From Tritrichomonas musculus (taxonomy: Eukaryota; Parabasalia; Tritrichomonadida; Tritrichomonadidae): a stretch of 64,000 nt of DNA. The stretch is from NCBI GenBank assembly GCA_039105265.1, contig JAPFFF010000012.1, positions 310,001 to 374,000 of the forward strand, written 5' to 3'. The notes beneath the pieces are model-generated. The model saw only the letters and a program-made list of their open reading frames with translations, made no database searches and was not told the origin of the DNA. Below are positions 9,399-18,856 of this stretch, in pieces. Within the stretch, counting starts at the first letter, position 1, and each line of letters starts with the position of its first letter. The position numbers and the translations under genes were made by a program.

Positions 9399-10745
9399 TT
9401 ATTTTTTTTCATTATAGTCACCTGGCGGTTCTTTACATCGTTCTCTTTCTTTGATTCTATTTAGATTTTTCTTGTCCATTTCTTTTCTTGACTTTTTGCG
9501 CGTATTGTTTTGATTTCTTGCTATTTCATCATTTCTTATTTCATCAAGTGCTGCTGGTGAAATGGCATTTGGACAAATCTTTTCAATTAGATGAGTTTCG
9601 AATAATGGATCGTTTTTTTTTCCAACAGCAATAGCAACTCGTGCTTCGTTGCTTACAGAAAATACTTTATTTTTGGGAGCATAAATTCGCATAGAAGCAT
9701 TTAACGATTCGTTATCTTGGGTTCTTTTTTTCCCAGTTTTTCTTACGAGTTTTACGGTTTTTTTTAAAAAGTCAATTAATAAATTTTTCAAACTCAAATC
9801 ATTTTTTCCTTCTTCCCATTCCCAGAATTCATTTCCTTCTTTCCTTGGTTTTCTTGGCCTTCCGCGTCCTCTATATTTTTTTAAATCAGAGGGGTGAGTG
9901 CAATTATCATGAACACCTAATACATGGTCTGTTGTATTAGTCCACATTTGTTCTTTTTTTTCTTTATCATCGACGTTGAAGACTATAAACTTGAACCAGA
10001 TGATGATTTTGGATATCAAGGTTGAAAATAATTCAAAACAAGCCTTTATTGTTTTTCTACCTGGCTGCTTTTTCTTAGCCATTTCTCTTGATGCATTCTC
10101 GAAAAATGTGTTTGCTTTGCGTTTCAATTGCTGAATTCCATGACCTGGATCGATTGTTTCTTTTATTTTAATGTGATTATTTTTTTCAAGTAATCGATGA
10201 GTCTTATTGTCATCATCATGGACAAATTCAACTTCTTTATTTTTTAAATCATCTCCGATTTTATTAAAAATTCTTTGAAGTCCTTCGGTTTCCATATTGT
10301 TGGATTTACCATCGTAATTTCCAACAAATGAACTTTTCGACTTTGTCAATGTTTGGAAATCAACCACTTTTTTTTGATTCAAATCAAATAAAGTAACGGT
10401 TCCTGCAGAACCGCAAACTTTATGATTCCATGAACAATCACAAGAAACAGTAGAGTTAGGTTTTATTTGTTTTGCATATTTATGGCATTCATCAGATACC
10501 ATGTCGGTTACTTTTTCTACAATTTTCTTTTGTCGCTGATAAAATGTTCTTTTACATGGTGTTAAACAGTTGTAACGATTGGCTTGATGCTTTGTTCCTT
10601 CATAACCTTGTCCATTTAAAAGTGCTGAAATAACCATCATATCTGTGTTTACCTTTTGAACTGGTTCATTACATGTTTTTGATTGCTTTTTAGGTAATTT
10701 TGCAATATTTTGGCAATGAATCTTCTGCTTTGATTTAGGTGCCAT
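9399..10745 (-). CDS. DDE transposase of TTAA element 1 (Kolobok/Mutator-like)
   Basis: The protein has 448 residues from the preferred start MAPKSK at 10745. An ATG 39 bp further upstream exists, but the paralogue at 35562 also begins MAPK. A basic N-terminus is followed by MVISALLNGQGYEG, then an RNase H-like core: SCDCSWNHKVCG (first Asp), VVDFQTL, a NNMETEG turn, VHDDDNKTHR (second Asp), DPGHG, and late NESLNASMRIYAPK (candidate catalytic Glu). This order matches the DDE core of Mutator/Kolobok-type transposases. The C-terminus is Lys/Arg-rich and ends with PPGDYNE plus a short tail, shared with the element 2 protein. It would cut and paste the element at TTAA. The frame is intact, so the element may have been active recently. 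Confidence 0.75.
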   Translation of the reverse strand: MAPKSKQKIHCQNIAKLPKKQSKTCNEPVQKVNTDMMVISALLNGQGYEGTKHQANRYNCLTPCKRTFYQRQKKIVEKVTDMVSDECHKYAKQIKPNSTVSCDCSWNHKVCGSAGTVTLFDLNQKKVVDFQTLTKSKSSFVGNYDGKSNNMETEGLQRIFNKIGDDLKNKEVEFVHDDDNKTHRLLEKNNHIKIKETIDPGHGIQQLKRKANTFFENASREMAKKKQPGRKTIKACFELFSTLISKIIIWFKFIVFNVDDKEKKEQMWTNTTDHVLGVHDNCTHPSDLKKYRGRGRPRKPRKEGNEFWEWEEGKNDLSLKNLLIDFLKKTVKLVRKTGKKRTQDNESLNASMRIYAPKNKVFSVSNEARVAIAVGKKNDPLFETHLIEKICPNAISPAALDEIRNDEIARNQNNTRKKSRKEMDKKNLNRIKERERCKEPPGDYNEKK

Positions 10746-10871
10746 TTTAAAAAATGATATGAAGTTTGTTTTAATTCTTCTCATATGATTAAAACGTTTG
10801 CTTTTAAAAACTAACGATCATTTTCAATAGAAAATAAGTAATTTGTAAATAACGACAAAAATCGATAGACA

Positions 10872-10970
10872 AAAACGAACACTCATAGAAATAAACGAAC
10901 ACTCATAGAAATAAACGAACACTCATAGAAATAAACGAACACTCGTAGAAATAAACGAACATTCATAGGA
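10872..10970. repeat. 20-bp tandem repeats upstream of transposase 1
   Basis: About five units of AAACGAACACTCATAGAAAT (20-bp period) start roughly 125 bp upstream of the transposase start, with one or two changes in the last units. They sit on its 5' side, so they could be promoter or transposase-binding sites. Degenerate relatives continue to about 11040. Confidence 0.8.
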
Positions 10971-12187
10971 ATAAAAGAAAAATCACCTAAACAAACGAAC
11001 AATCACATAAAAAACGTATACACATAGAAATTAACAAACTATTACAGAAATAAGTGATTTTTAATGGAAAAAAATGTAATTTTTATATTTATTTTTAGAA
11101 TTTTCAGAAATATAAACGTATTTCATTGAAAATTAACGTATTTCTTAAGAAATAAAGTATACCACTTCTCTCAAATTTTTAAAAATCTTTTTTTGTTTAT
11201 ATTCGCATTTAAAATATTTAAAATATCGCATCTTATACCAAAAAATCTAAAGATGTTGTATGATTTTTATTTTCTTTTAAAATTGTTGCTATTTTGCAAA
11301 AATTATGAATCAATATTCCAGCACATGATCGTATTCCATTTTTTTAACATATCTCAACATTGTTTTTTTGTATATCAATCATGAAATAATATGTATCAAG
11401 CACGAGCTTTGAACTCAAATATTGGGAGACTACATATGATTTTAAAAAAACGTCATTTTTCTATATAAAATCAAGTGTTTTCTAAACCTATCAGACGAAT
11501 CAATTATTAACAAATTTAGCTTTAAATAACACAAATAATAACTTCAGATGATATTTAAAAAACTAATGTTGAGATATTATTATTTTCTTTTTTTTATATA
11601 CAATAATTTGATGTATTTTATGATGAAGGAATTTTTTAAACTTTAACTTCTTTATTTATGGATAAAATTAAAAAATATTCAAAATACTTATTTTTCTGAT
11701 GATATAAATTCAATATTTTGCAGAAAAATATGATTGCATTATGAATGAAGAGAATCGACATTATTATTATTTCATAAAAAAAAAAAGAAAAATTCTTAAA
11801 AATTCCATGCAATATTATTTAATATAATAAATTATCATAAAATACTACTTTTAAAATCATTTTTATTAATGAATAATACAAAATTCAAGCATTTTTTTAT
11901 CAACAAAAAATTGAATAAAAATTTACAGAAAAAATTCAATATATTCATTGATTTTTTTTCTTAATATTATTCAAAATTTGAAATAAGTCAAAAAATGAAA
12001 ATATCTTATTATATTATAAATATTTTTATAAATTATTAGATTTAAACTGTAATAGAAAAATAATATAAAATTATAATTCAATATTAATTTCTAATTTTAT
12101 TCAGATAACGAAAAAATTGGTAAAATACTCCCCCCTTAAAAACTTTTTAAATTAATTCACCATAAATTCAAAAAATTTTTGAAATTT

Positions 12188-12197
12188 ATATCCGTTT
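12188..12197 (+). promoter_or_regulatory. Candidate upstream motif shared by two ciliary genes
   Basis: ATATCCGTTT lies about 44 bp before the B9D1 start codon. The same 10-mer lies about 31 bp before the DM10 protein start (44404-44413). I did not see it upstream of the other genes. Two copies are suggestive only. Confidence 0.25.
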
Positions 12198-12231
12198 ATT
12201 TATCCAAAAAGACTAATAAATAAACGAAGTT

Positions 12232-12777
12232 ATGGAAAACAAATTAAGCTTAACAGTGCAAGGTACAATCGATTCATGCACTACACTTCGTTCAGATGAT
12301 TTATATTGCAAATATTCTTTTGCTACTGCAGGTGATTGGAATTCATATCAAGGTGCAACTACTGGAATAACAACTTCATCACACGCAGAAGGAACCAAAC
12401 CAGCTATATTTAATTCACCTTTTCAAGTTTCTTTTTTTTCATCGAAGCCATATGGGTGGCCACAAATCGTAATAGCAGTATACGGATTAAATAATTTTGG
12501 AAATGATATGATTGTAGGATATGGAGGAGCTCATATCCCAACTACATCAGGCCGACATCATTTAGAGATTCCTTTGTTTACACCTGAACCAGGAACAATT
12601 TTTCAAAAGTTTGCTTCATTCTTTACTGGATTATACCCAGAACTTATTGATGCAAATACTGTTGCATCAGGGGAAAATAGAGAAGTTTTGATAACGAAAT
12701 CTCAAGGAACTGTTGACGTATCGGTCACTGTCACAATGAGTGACCCTGAAAAATTGTTATTAAAATTTGTTCCATGA
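12232..12777 (+). CDS. B9D1: B9 domain protein 1 (B9D1/MKSR1), ciliary transition zone
   Basis: At 181 residues this is close to the usual length of B9D1 (about 200). A B9-type C2 fold spans nearly the whole protein. Landmarks matching B9D1 include DDLYCKYSF, the PYGWPQIVIAVYG strand, FGNDMIVGYGGAHIPTTSGRHH, IPLFTPE, and a late GENREV...SQG segment. B9D1 acts with B9D2 and MKS1 in the MKS module of the transition zone, which gates entry into the flagellum. The start follows a short AT-rich leader. TTAA element 1 ends 92 bp upstream, leaving little room for a promoter. No operon-like neighbour is present. Assignment is confident because several blocks are nearly diagnostic. Confidence 0.92.
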   Translation: MENKLSLTVQGTIDSCTTLRSDDLYCKYSFATAGDWNSYQGATTGITTSSHAEGTKPAIFNSPFQVSFFSSKPYGWPQIVIAVYGLNNFGNDMIVGYGGAHIPTTSGRHHLEIPLFTPEPGTIFQKFASFFTGLYPELIDANTVASGENREVLITKSQGTVDVSVTVTMSDPEKLLLKFVP

Positions 12778-12849
12778 AAATTATTGTTAAATAAAGATTT
12801 AAAATATAATTTTTTTAAATAATTAAATCTTCTTTGACTCAAAGACTTT

Positions 12850-13258
12850 GAGTAGTTCATATGATAAAAGATATTATTACATTCTAGTTCTCATACAAAT
12901 TTTAATATAAATATATAATTTTAGCGTTTATATTATTATAGTATAATATCAAAAATATTTTAATTTGGTGAGGTCATTTTGAAGATATCATAATTTATTC
13001 GACTAGCATAACCTTTTCAAAAAGTTTTTGAATTGATAAATAATTCAATTTTCAAAAATAATACTTCAAAAAGTTTTTCTCTTAATCAATAAGTTGAATG
13101 AATTTTTTTTTATTTAAAAAAATATAATTTTCACAATGTTAATTTTAAAATTTCAATATTATTTTATTTGCTTATTACTATATAAGCATAAATATATCAT
13201 ATATTACAATAATTCATTTTTTCTTTTAAAAAAATAATATATCAAAACATTTGATTAA
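12850..13258 (-). mobile_element. Element X copy 2, first part (split by TTAA elements)
   Basis: Reverse-complemented, this segment aligns with the right half of X copy 1 (about 7440-7850). Shared stretches include an AAATAATATTGAA segment, GTGAAAATTATATTTT and the paired CTTTTTGAA motifs. It stops at a TTAA (13255-13258), where TTAA element A begins. The remaining half resumes at 16618. Confidence 0.6.
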
Positions 13259-15243
13259 GGGTACTCTCAAATTTCATTCAATTTTTGAGCAAAAACAATT
13301 TTTTAAAAAAAGAGGATTTTCCTTGATTTTTTGGTAAATATAAAAAGAACACCAAAAATTATCAGAAGAATTTTTTTTATTTGGCTCTATCTTTTAAAAT
13401 GAGCAAAAAGATATCTTCAATTTTTCCAATAACAATCCAAAAATAAAATCCTCAGGCCAATCATAATATTTTAAAGCATTAAATATATTTCTTAATAAAA
13501 AGTAGATAAATTCCAATTTTATAAAAAAAATCCATTTTTGTTTTTTTGTAATTCAAAATTTGAAATGTACACAAATTTGAGATAATTATTATCTTTATAT
13601 TTTTATATTCACAAATTTGAAAAGGATAAAAAATCATATATTTTTTCAATTTCTCGAAAAATTAACTATGTATTTCATCAAACGAACAGTTGTAAAGGTT
13701 ATATATGAAATTATATTTTTGTTAGTTTTTTTATTTCAGTGTATTATTGACAGTTTTTATCATATTAGTATTAAAACGTATGATTGATGTATTCAAAATT
13801 CCTCAGGCCAAAACTAATATTTTTATGTATATAATCTATAAAAATAGAAATATATTTGTATCTTCAAAATTCGTAGAGTTCTTGAATGTTGATCACTTAT
13901 TTCTATTAAAATACCTTTTTAAGAGTTTAAAACATATAAATACATACTTCATAGAATATATATTCATAATTAAAAAATCATAAAAATGATTTGATCAATA
14001 GAAAAAAGAAAAACAAAACAAAAAAATCAAGTAAAGTATACAATTTATAAAACTGACACAAATTAGTAAAAAATAAGTATTTATTTAATATTTTGATAAA
14101 TATAAACTCAGGATAAAAATTTGTCATACAGAAAATTTTTATTTTTACGAAAAACCCAAATGTATTTATTTAATTTAGACATCTAGGTGTAGGATTGATG
14201 GAATCAAAATTCCTCAGGCCAAAACTAATATTTTTATGTTGATATTACATTATTACCTAGACATCTTTATATTAATTAAATTCGTAGAGATCCTGATATA
14301 TGATCAGCTATCAAATTCAATTTTCCATTTTTAACCTATTTTATATATAATTAGAGATTCCATAAAATATATATTTTTAAATAAAACATCATAAAAATTC
14401 TTTATAAAATAAATAAAAGCAAAACAAACGAAAAAAATCAAGTAAACTATTCAATTTTCAAATCTGACACGGAATACTTAATAATAGGTATTTTTTTAAT
14501 ATTTTGATAAATATAAACTCAGCGTAAAAATTTGTCATACAGAAAATTTTTATTTGTACGAAATGTGAAAGTATTTTTTTCTCATTATATATTCTAAGCG
14601 TATAACTGATGGATTCGAAATTCCTCAGGCCAAAACTAATAAAATATAGTCAATATTTGATAGGGTAAGCAATAAAGTTGTATTCACAAAATTCACCTAG
14701 ATCATGTGATATGATCAGTTATTGAATTTAATTTCCTCTTTTTCTCATATCATATCTATAAATACAAACTTTATCAAATATATTTTTATAAGTTAAAAAT
14801 CAAAAAAATGATTCAGTCAATGAAAAAATGCACAAACAAGCTACAAATGCAAGTAAAGTACACAATTTTCAAATCAGACCAAAATTAGTAAAAAATAAGT
14901 ATTTATTAAATATTTTGATAATTATAAACTCGGAATAAAAATTTGTCATACAAAAAACTTTTATTTTTATGAAATACAAAAATGCTTTTCTAAATATTTG
15001 ATATCTCAGTGAATAATTGTAGATTTAAAAAATCCTCAGGCAAATATTCTTATATTCGCATAAAAAATATAAATGCCTCAAAAAAATCTAAATACAGATG
15101 ATATTCATGGAAATTCAAAAAAATCTTCTTTTTTTCGATCACATTCAAATTTGAAAAATCTCACAAAATTCAAAGAAAAATGTTTTTATATTCTCAAAAT
15201 TGAAAAGCAAATAATCTATATAAAAACCTCAGAATGTATACCC
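13259..15243 (+). mobile_element. Non-autonomous TTAA element A, with 411-bp internal repeats
   Basis: It starts with GGGTACTCTCAAATTTC after TTAA (13255-13258) and ends ...ATACCC before TTAA (15244-15247). No credible ORF is present. Inside, the motif CCTCAGGCC(A) occurs at 13450, 13801, 14212, 14623 and 15034; the last four are spaced exactly 411 bp apart. It shares its central TTAA with element B, which is arranged in the opposite direction. Confidence 0.65.
13801..15042. repeat. 411-bp tandem repeats (about three diverged units)
   Basis: Each unit opens with TCCTCAGGCCAAAACTAAT and includes AATTCGTAGAG, TGATCA, ATCAAGTAAA, CTGACAC and TTTGTCATACAGAAAATTTT blocks in the same order. The unit starts are exactly 411 bp apart despite clear sequence divergence. 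The array is old but has kept its register. Confidence 0.8.
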
Positions 15244-15247
15244 TTAA

Positions 15248-16617
15248 GGGTAAGCTTTGAACAAACTTCAGTCAAAATTTGAAAATTTTATTTATTTTAT
15301 TCGTTATTCAATTTTGAAAGATTAAAAATAATTTTTAAATCAATTTTTGGAGCATAAAAGGCTTTATAAGCATTTCGGAGTGTTTGCTTGGTTTATATTA
15401 ATAAAAAATTTATTGCAAGTATTTATATTTTTTTGATAAAAGGAATCTTGGTGAATCAATAATCTTCATCTCAAAGAATTTAAATGATACAACATTATTT
15501 CGAATGTATAGTAATTAATACTAAAAAATATTAGTTTTGGCCTGACAAAATGTTTTTATCTTTCGTGAAAGTTGAGATATCAATCACCTAGAGTGAAATA
15601 TGTGAATTTATTTAAAATAAAAAAAATGGCCGAGACGAATTTTTATTTTATGCTTAAATAAATTAAAAAATCTAAAAAAAACTCATTATTTAATAAATTG
15701 TGTCAGATTTTAAAATTGAATACTTTTCTATCTTTATCTTTTCTTTTTTTAACTTTTTCTCAGAATATAAAATACTTATTCCTTTTTAATCGTTATAATG
15801 CAAAAATACAATTTATAGTGCATATAATTGATATATTTTTTTTTGAAAAATATAGATTTTATATCAATATTTAATACATGTATCGACGAATTTTGTTAGT
15901 GTTTTTGTAAAAAGTTCTAAAAATTCATTAAGTAACTTAAATATTGATTTATAAGATAAATGTCTAATTCAATCATCATTGTTTGCTTCATCTGATTTAA
16001 AATAAACCAAATTTTCATCCAATTTTAGCAATTATTCACCAAAAACGTTATTATTGAATTCTTATGCATTTTTTAAGTTTATGTCATATACCTTATCAAA
16101 TAATATAAAATAATCTATTATAGTAATTTCGATACAACAATTCAAATATAAGGCAATTATACGGATTGAGGAATAATCATATTCTATGTGATATCCTGAC
16201 ATTATCATATATTGAACAAGTCGATGAACCTGATTTTTTTTATTCCTTTATATTTAAATTGATTATTTAAAAATTGAAATAATAAAAATATAATAATTCA
16301 AAATTTGTGTACATTGAATATTCAAAAACAAAAAAATGTTCTTCTTCTATAATCATACAATCATAATTGTTTTATCCCATATATCCCAATAAAGTTATCG
16401 ACCAAAAATATTAGTTTTGGCCTGAGAATTTGTATTTTTCTTCTTTATTTCACGAGATATTAAAATCAAAAAATTTTCTATAAGAGTTTGTTTTTAATAA
16501 AAAAAATTCTTCTGATATTTTTTTATTCTTATTCTATTTTTATAAAAAAATATCAAAAATATTAACTTTTGAATTTTTTCTTCTATTCAAAAAATTGAGA
16601 GAAATTTAAGCTTACCC
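15248..16617 (-). mobile_element. Non-autonomous TTAA element B, inverted relative of element A
   Basis: Both ends read GGGTAAGCTT inward from TTAA (15244-15247 and 16618-16621). Its right end, reverse-complemented, matches the left end of A, including the shared block ATCAGAAGAATTTTTTTTAT. Inverted copies of the CAGGCC motif stand at 15539 and 16419. There is no ORF. A and B together form a palindrome-like pair sharing one TTAA within ACCCTTAAGGGT. Confidence 0.65.
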
Positions 16618-17110
16618 TTAAATCACAATTTTTTGGATGTACAGCTAATAAATTCTTGCTCCACATAATATATAAATATTGAAATCAACGAAAAGTTCAT
16701 TCCCATCCCAATAAAATTAAAAATCAATACTTAATCAGAAGAATCAGCTTTTTCTCAAAATTAACTGTTGGGACTTGCACCATTTTTCATTAGTCAATTT
16801 AATAATATCTTATGAAATATTTTGAAATAATATCAAATTGCAAGAGAATTTTTTATAAAAAATCAATTTTTTTTTAAATAAAACTGATATTTTCTATAAT
16901 TAACTTACCATATCTTTAAATACACCATCTAAATATCTAATACAAAATGAGAATATAAATTTTCCATGAAGTTGCAGATTATCTGCAGCAGATAATTTTT
17001 AATATTTCGAATATTTGCGAAAATTGAATTGTATCATTTTTAAATTCTTTTAAGCAAAATAAACAATTTGATATCAAAATATTTTAAATCGACTTACCAG
17101 ATGTAAAATT
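16618..17110 (-). mobile_element. Element X copy 2, second part
   Basis: Reverse-complemented, it aligns with the left half of X copy 1 (about 7090-7460). Shared features are CATCT-GTA, GATTTAAAATATTTTGATAT, TTATGCTTAAAAGAAT-like sequence and AAATTGATTTTTTATAAAAA. If the A/B insert and one TTAA are removed, the junction reads GATTTAATCAAA. The matching place in X copy 1 reads GTTTTCATCAAA, at the expected position. Confidence 0.6.
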
Positions 17111-17191
17111 TAATTTTTTTTATTTTTTCAATAACATTCTCAGAAATATACATAAACTATTTAAAACATTAATCAAATTTATTCAAAAATT

Positions 17192-18649
17192 TTGTTTATG
17201 GATGAAAAACCTCAGCGCAACCAACGTCAGAGGAGCCCAAATAATAGATCACGAAATCCAAATTATCGACCACGAAATCAAAACAAAGGACCCCCAAATT
17301 CAGATAGTCAACCTCAAGGTAAACAATATATTGCGTTATACCCTGTTACAGGTAAAGAATCTGTTGAAGCAATTTCAGAGGGTATTAAAGAAAAATCAGA
17401 GCTTAGTATTAAACCTGAAATAAAACGCTTATTTCCAGATGAATCAATTGGAATAATCACAGTTGAAGACAAAAGAACCTTTAGCAATATCTTGAAAAAC
17501 AGCAGTAAACTAGGCATAGATCTTTTAATATCCGGGGTACAGGCAAACCTTTTACACTTTTTCTTTAAAAGAATTAAAGATTTAAATGGAGATTTAACAG
17601 ATACAACTCTTGATGTTTCGAATATACAAGAGAAATTAGGAGCAGATAGACAATTTAATATTAATGAATCTATCCAAACTATTTTATATGCATTCTCAGT
17701 TAAATATTTTGAGCAGAGAAACCAAATTGAAACATTAATTTTAGATAATAATAATATTACTAATCCAGGATGTGGCTATAATATTCCTTTTTTATTCAAA
17801 AATATAAAAACTATTTCAATTGCTGGCAATCACATAAATAGACTTTCTCTTGCCCGTACTAAAAATAAAATTGAAGTTATCCCTCATTCCAATGAAGCTA
17901 ATAACGAAGATATAAAAAATAATGATGAAGGAGAGGTTATTAAAGAAGACTATAAAAAAGAACAACAATCTAATGGACATAATCTGCCCAATGCAAAAGA
18001 TAATGATTATAATGAGGGAGAAGGAGGAGAAAATGAATTACCCCATAATAATTTTAAACCAAACCAAGACCATAAATATGACTATGAAGATTCAAAAGAA
18101 GCTCATTTTAAAAAACCATTAGATCTTCCTCCTTCATTCGCACAACTTAATACTCGATTTCAAACAGTAACAATAAATAAAGAGCAAAACCAATATTTTA
18201 TAGATTTGGTGTTAGCTCTTTTTGATCCCAACCAAAATATCGATGCCTCAACATTTTACGCTCCTACAGCAACATTTTCATATACTGTATCAGAGAAAAT
18301 TGAGTTAACAAATGAACCATTATATAACTTTTTGAAAGCAAATGATCATAACTTGGTCGATATTTCAAGTGGAAATATCAAAAGGATAGGCAGTAACTTA
18401 TTTTTTAATAGAAATGAAATTTTTAGAAAAGGTTTGAAATATAAATCGTTGGATCAAATAACAGTAATGCCAACAGTTGCCATTGGATCACAACTGTTTG
18501 CTGTTGTAGCTAATATTACTCTAACAATTGAGTATACAGATAATAATGGTACTACTTCTCTTGACGTAAATTCCATCAACACATTGACTATCCAATTAAA
18601 TGAAAGCTCATATCAAATATTGAGCCACCAAATTTTTTTTTATTGTTAA
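17192..18649 (+). CDS. NXF1/Mex67-like mRNA export factor
   Basis: The ORF has 485 residues. The N-terminus (1-45) is rich in Arg, Asn, Gln and Pro, as in the RNA-binding tails of NXF proteins. A divergent RNA-binding-like region follows. At about 165-215 there are leucine-rich repeats (IETLILDNNNIT..., ISIAGNHINRLS). An acidic Asn/Glu linker spans about 225-310. The C-terminal part (about 320-485) is NTF2-like: FIDLVLALFDPNQNIDASTFYAPTATFSY and a terminal beta sheet. LRR followed by NTF2-like is the signature of the NXF/Mex67 family, which carries mRNPs through nuclear pores with an NXT/Mtr2 partner. No C-terminal UBA-like domain is visible, so the protein looks shorter than the animal form. 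Confidence 0.75.
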   Translation: MFMDEKPQRNQRQRSPNNRSRNPNYRPRNQNKGPPNSDSQPQGKQYIALYPVTGKESVEAISEGIKEKSELSIKPEIKRLFPDESIGIITVEDKRTFSNILKNSSKLGIDLLISGVQANLLHFFFKRIKDLNGDLTDTTLDVSNIQEKLGADRQFNINESIQTILYAFSVKYFEQRNQIETLILDNNNITNPGCGYNIPFLFKNIKTISIAGNHINRLSLARTKNKIEVIPHSNEANNEDIKNNDEGEVIKEDYKKEQQSNGHNLPNAKDNDYNEGEGGENELPHNNFKPNQDHKYDYEDSKEAHFKKPLDLPPSFAQLNTRFQTVTINKEQNQYFIDLVLALFDPNQNIDASTFYAPTATFSYTVSEKIELTNEPLYNFLKANDHNLVDISSGNIKRIGSNLFFNRNEIFRKGLKYKSLDQITVMPTVAIGSQLFAVVANITLTIEYTDNNGTTSLDVNSINTLTIQLNESSYQILSHQIFFYC

Positions 18650-18856
18650 ATCTTTTTGTGTAAGTAACTAGAATTAATAATAATATTATTAAAAGTTTAG
18701 AATATAAATGATATTTCAGCTTTTCATTGATTTTCGAAAGAAATTAAAAAAAAAAAAAAAAAAGAATAACAACTATATTTATACAAACAAGTGTGTTTTT
18801 AAAAAACAATGAAAACAAACGATTTTTCTATATAATAATATAATAATTAGATTTCA

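Larger units (their letters stand above)
8188..12135 (-). mobile_element. TTAA element 1: autonomous-looking Kolobok-like DNA transposon
   Basis: The 3948-bp element begins GGGGGGAGTAT and ends with its exact reverse complement ATACTCCCCCC. TTAA stands immediately outside both ends (8184-8187 and 12136-12139). It carries one intact transposase on the minus strand (9399-10745), a 133-bp tandem array at 8641-9305 on the 3' side, and 20-bp repeats at 10872-10970 on the 5' side. TTAA duplication with G-rich termini is a known mark of Kolobok elements, and piggyBac also uses TTAA. The protein is not piggyBac-like. The left end is 334 bp beyond element X copy 1, and the right end is 92 bp before the B9D1 start codon. 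Confidence 0.85.

Noticed and set aside
13747-15282. Short plus-strand ORFs in element A
   Set aside because: They lie in the 411-bp repeats, are not kept between repeat units and look like chance frames in AT-rich DNA.
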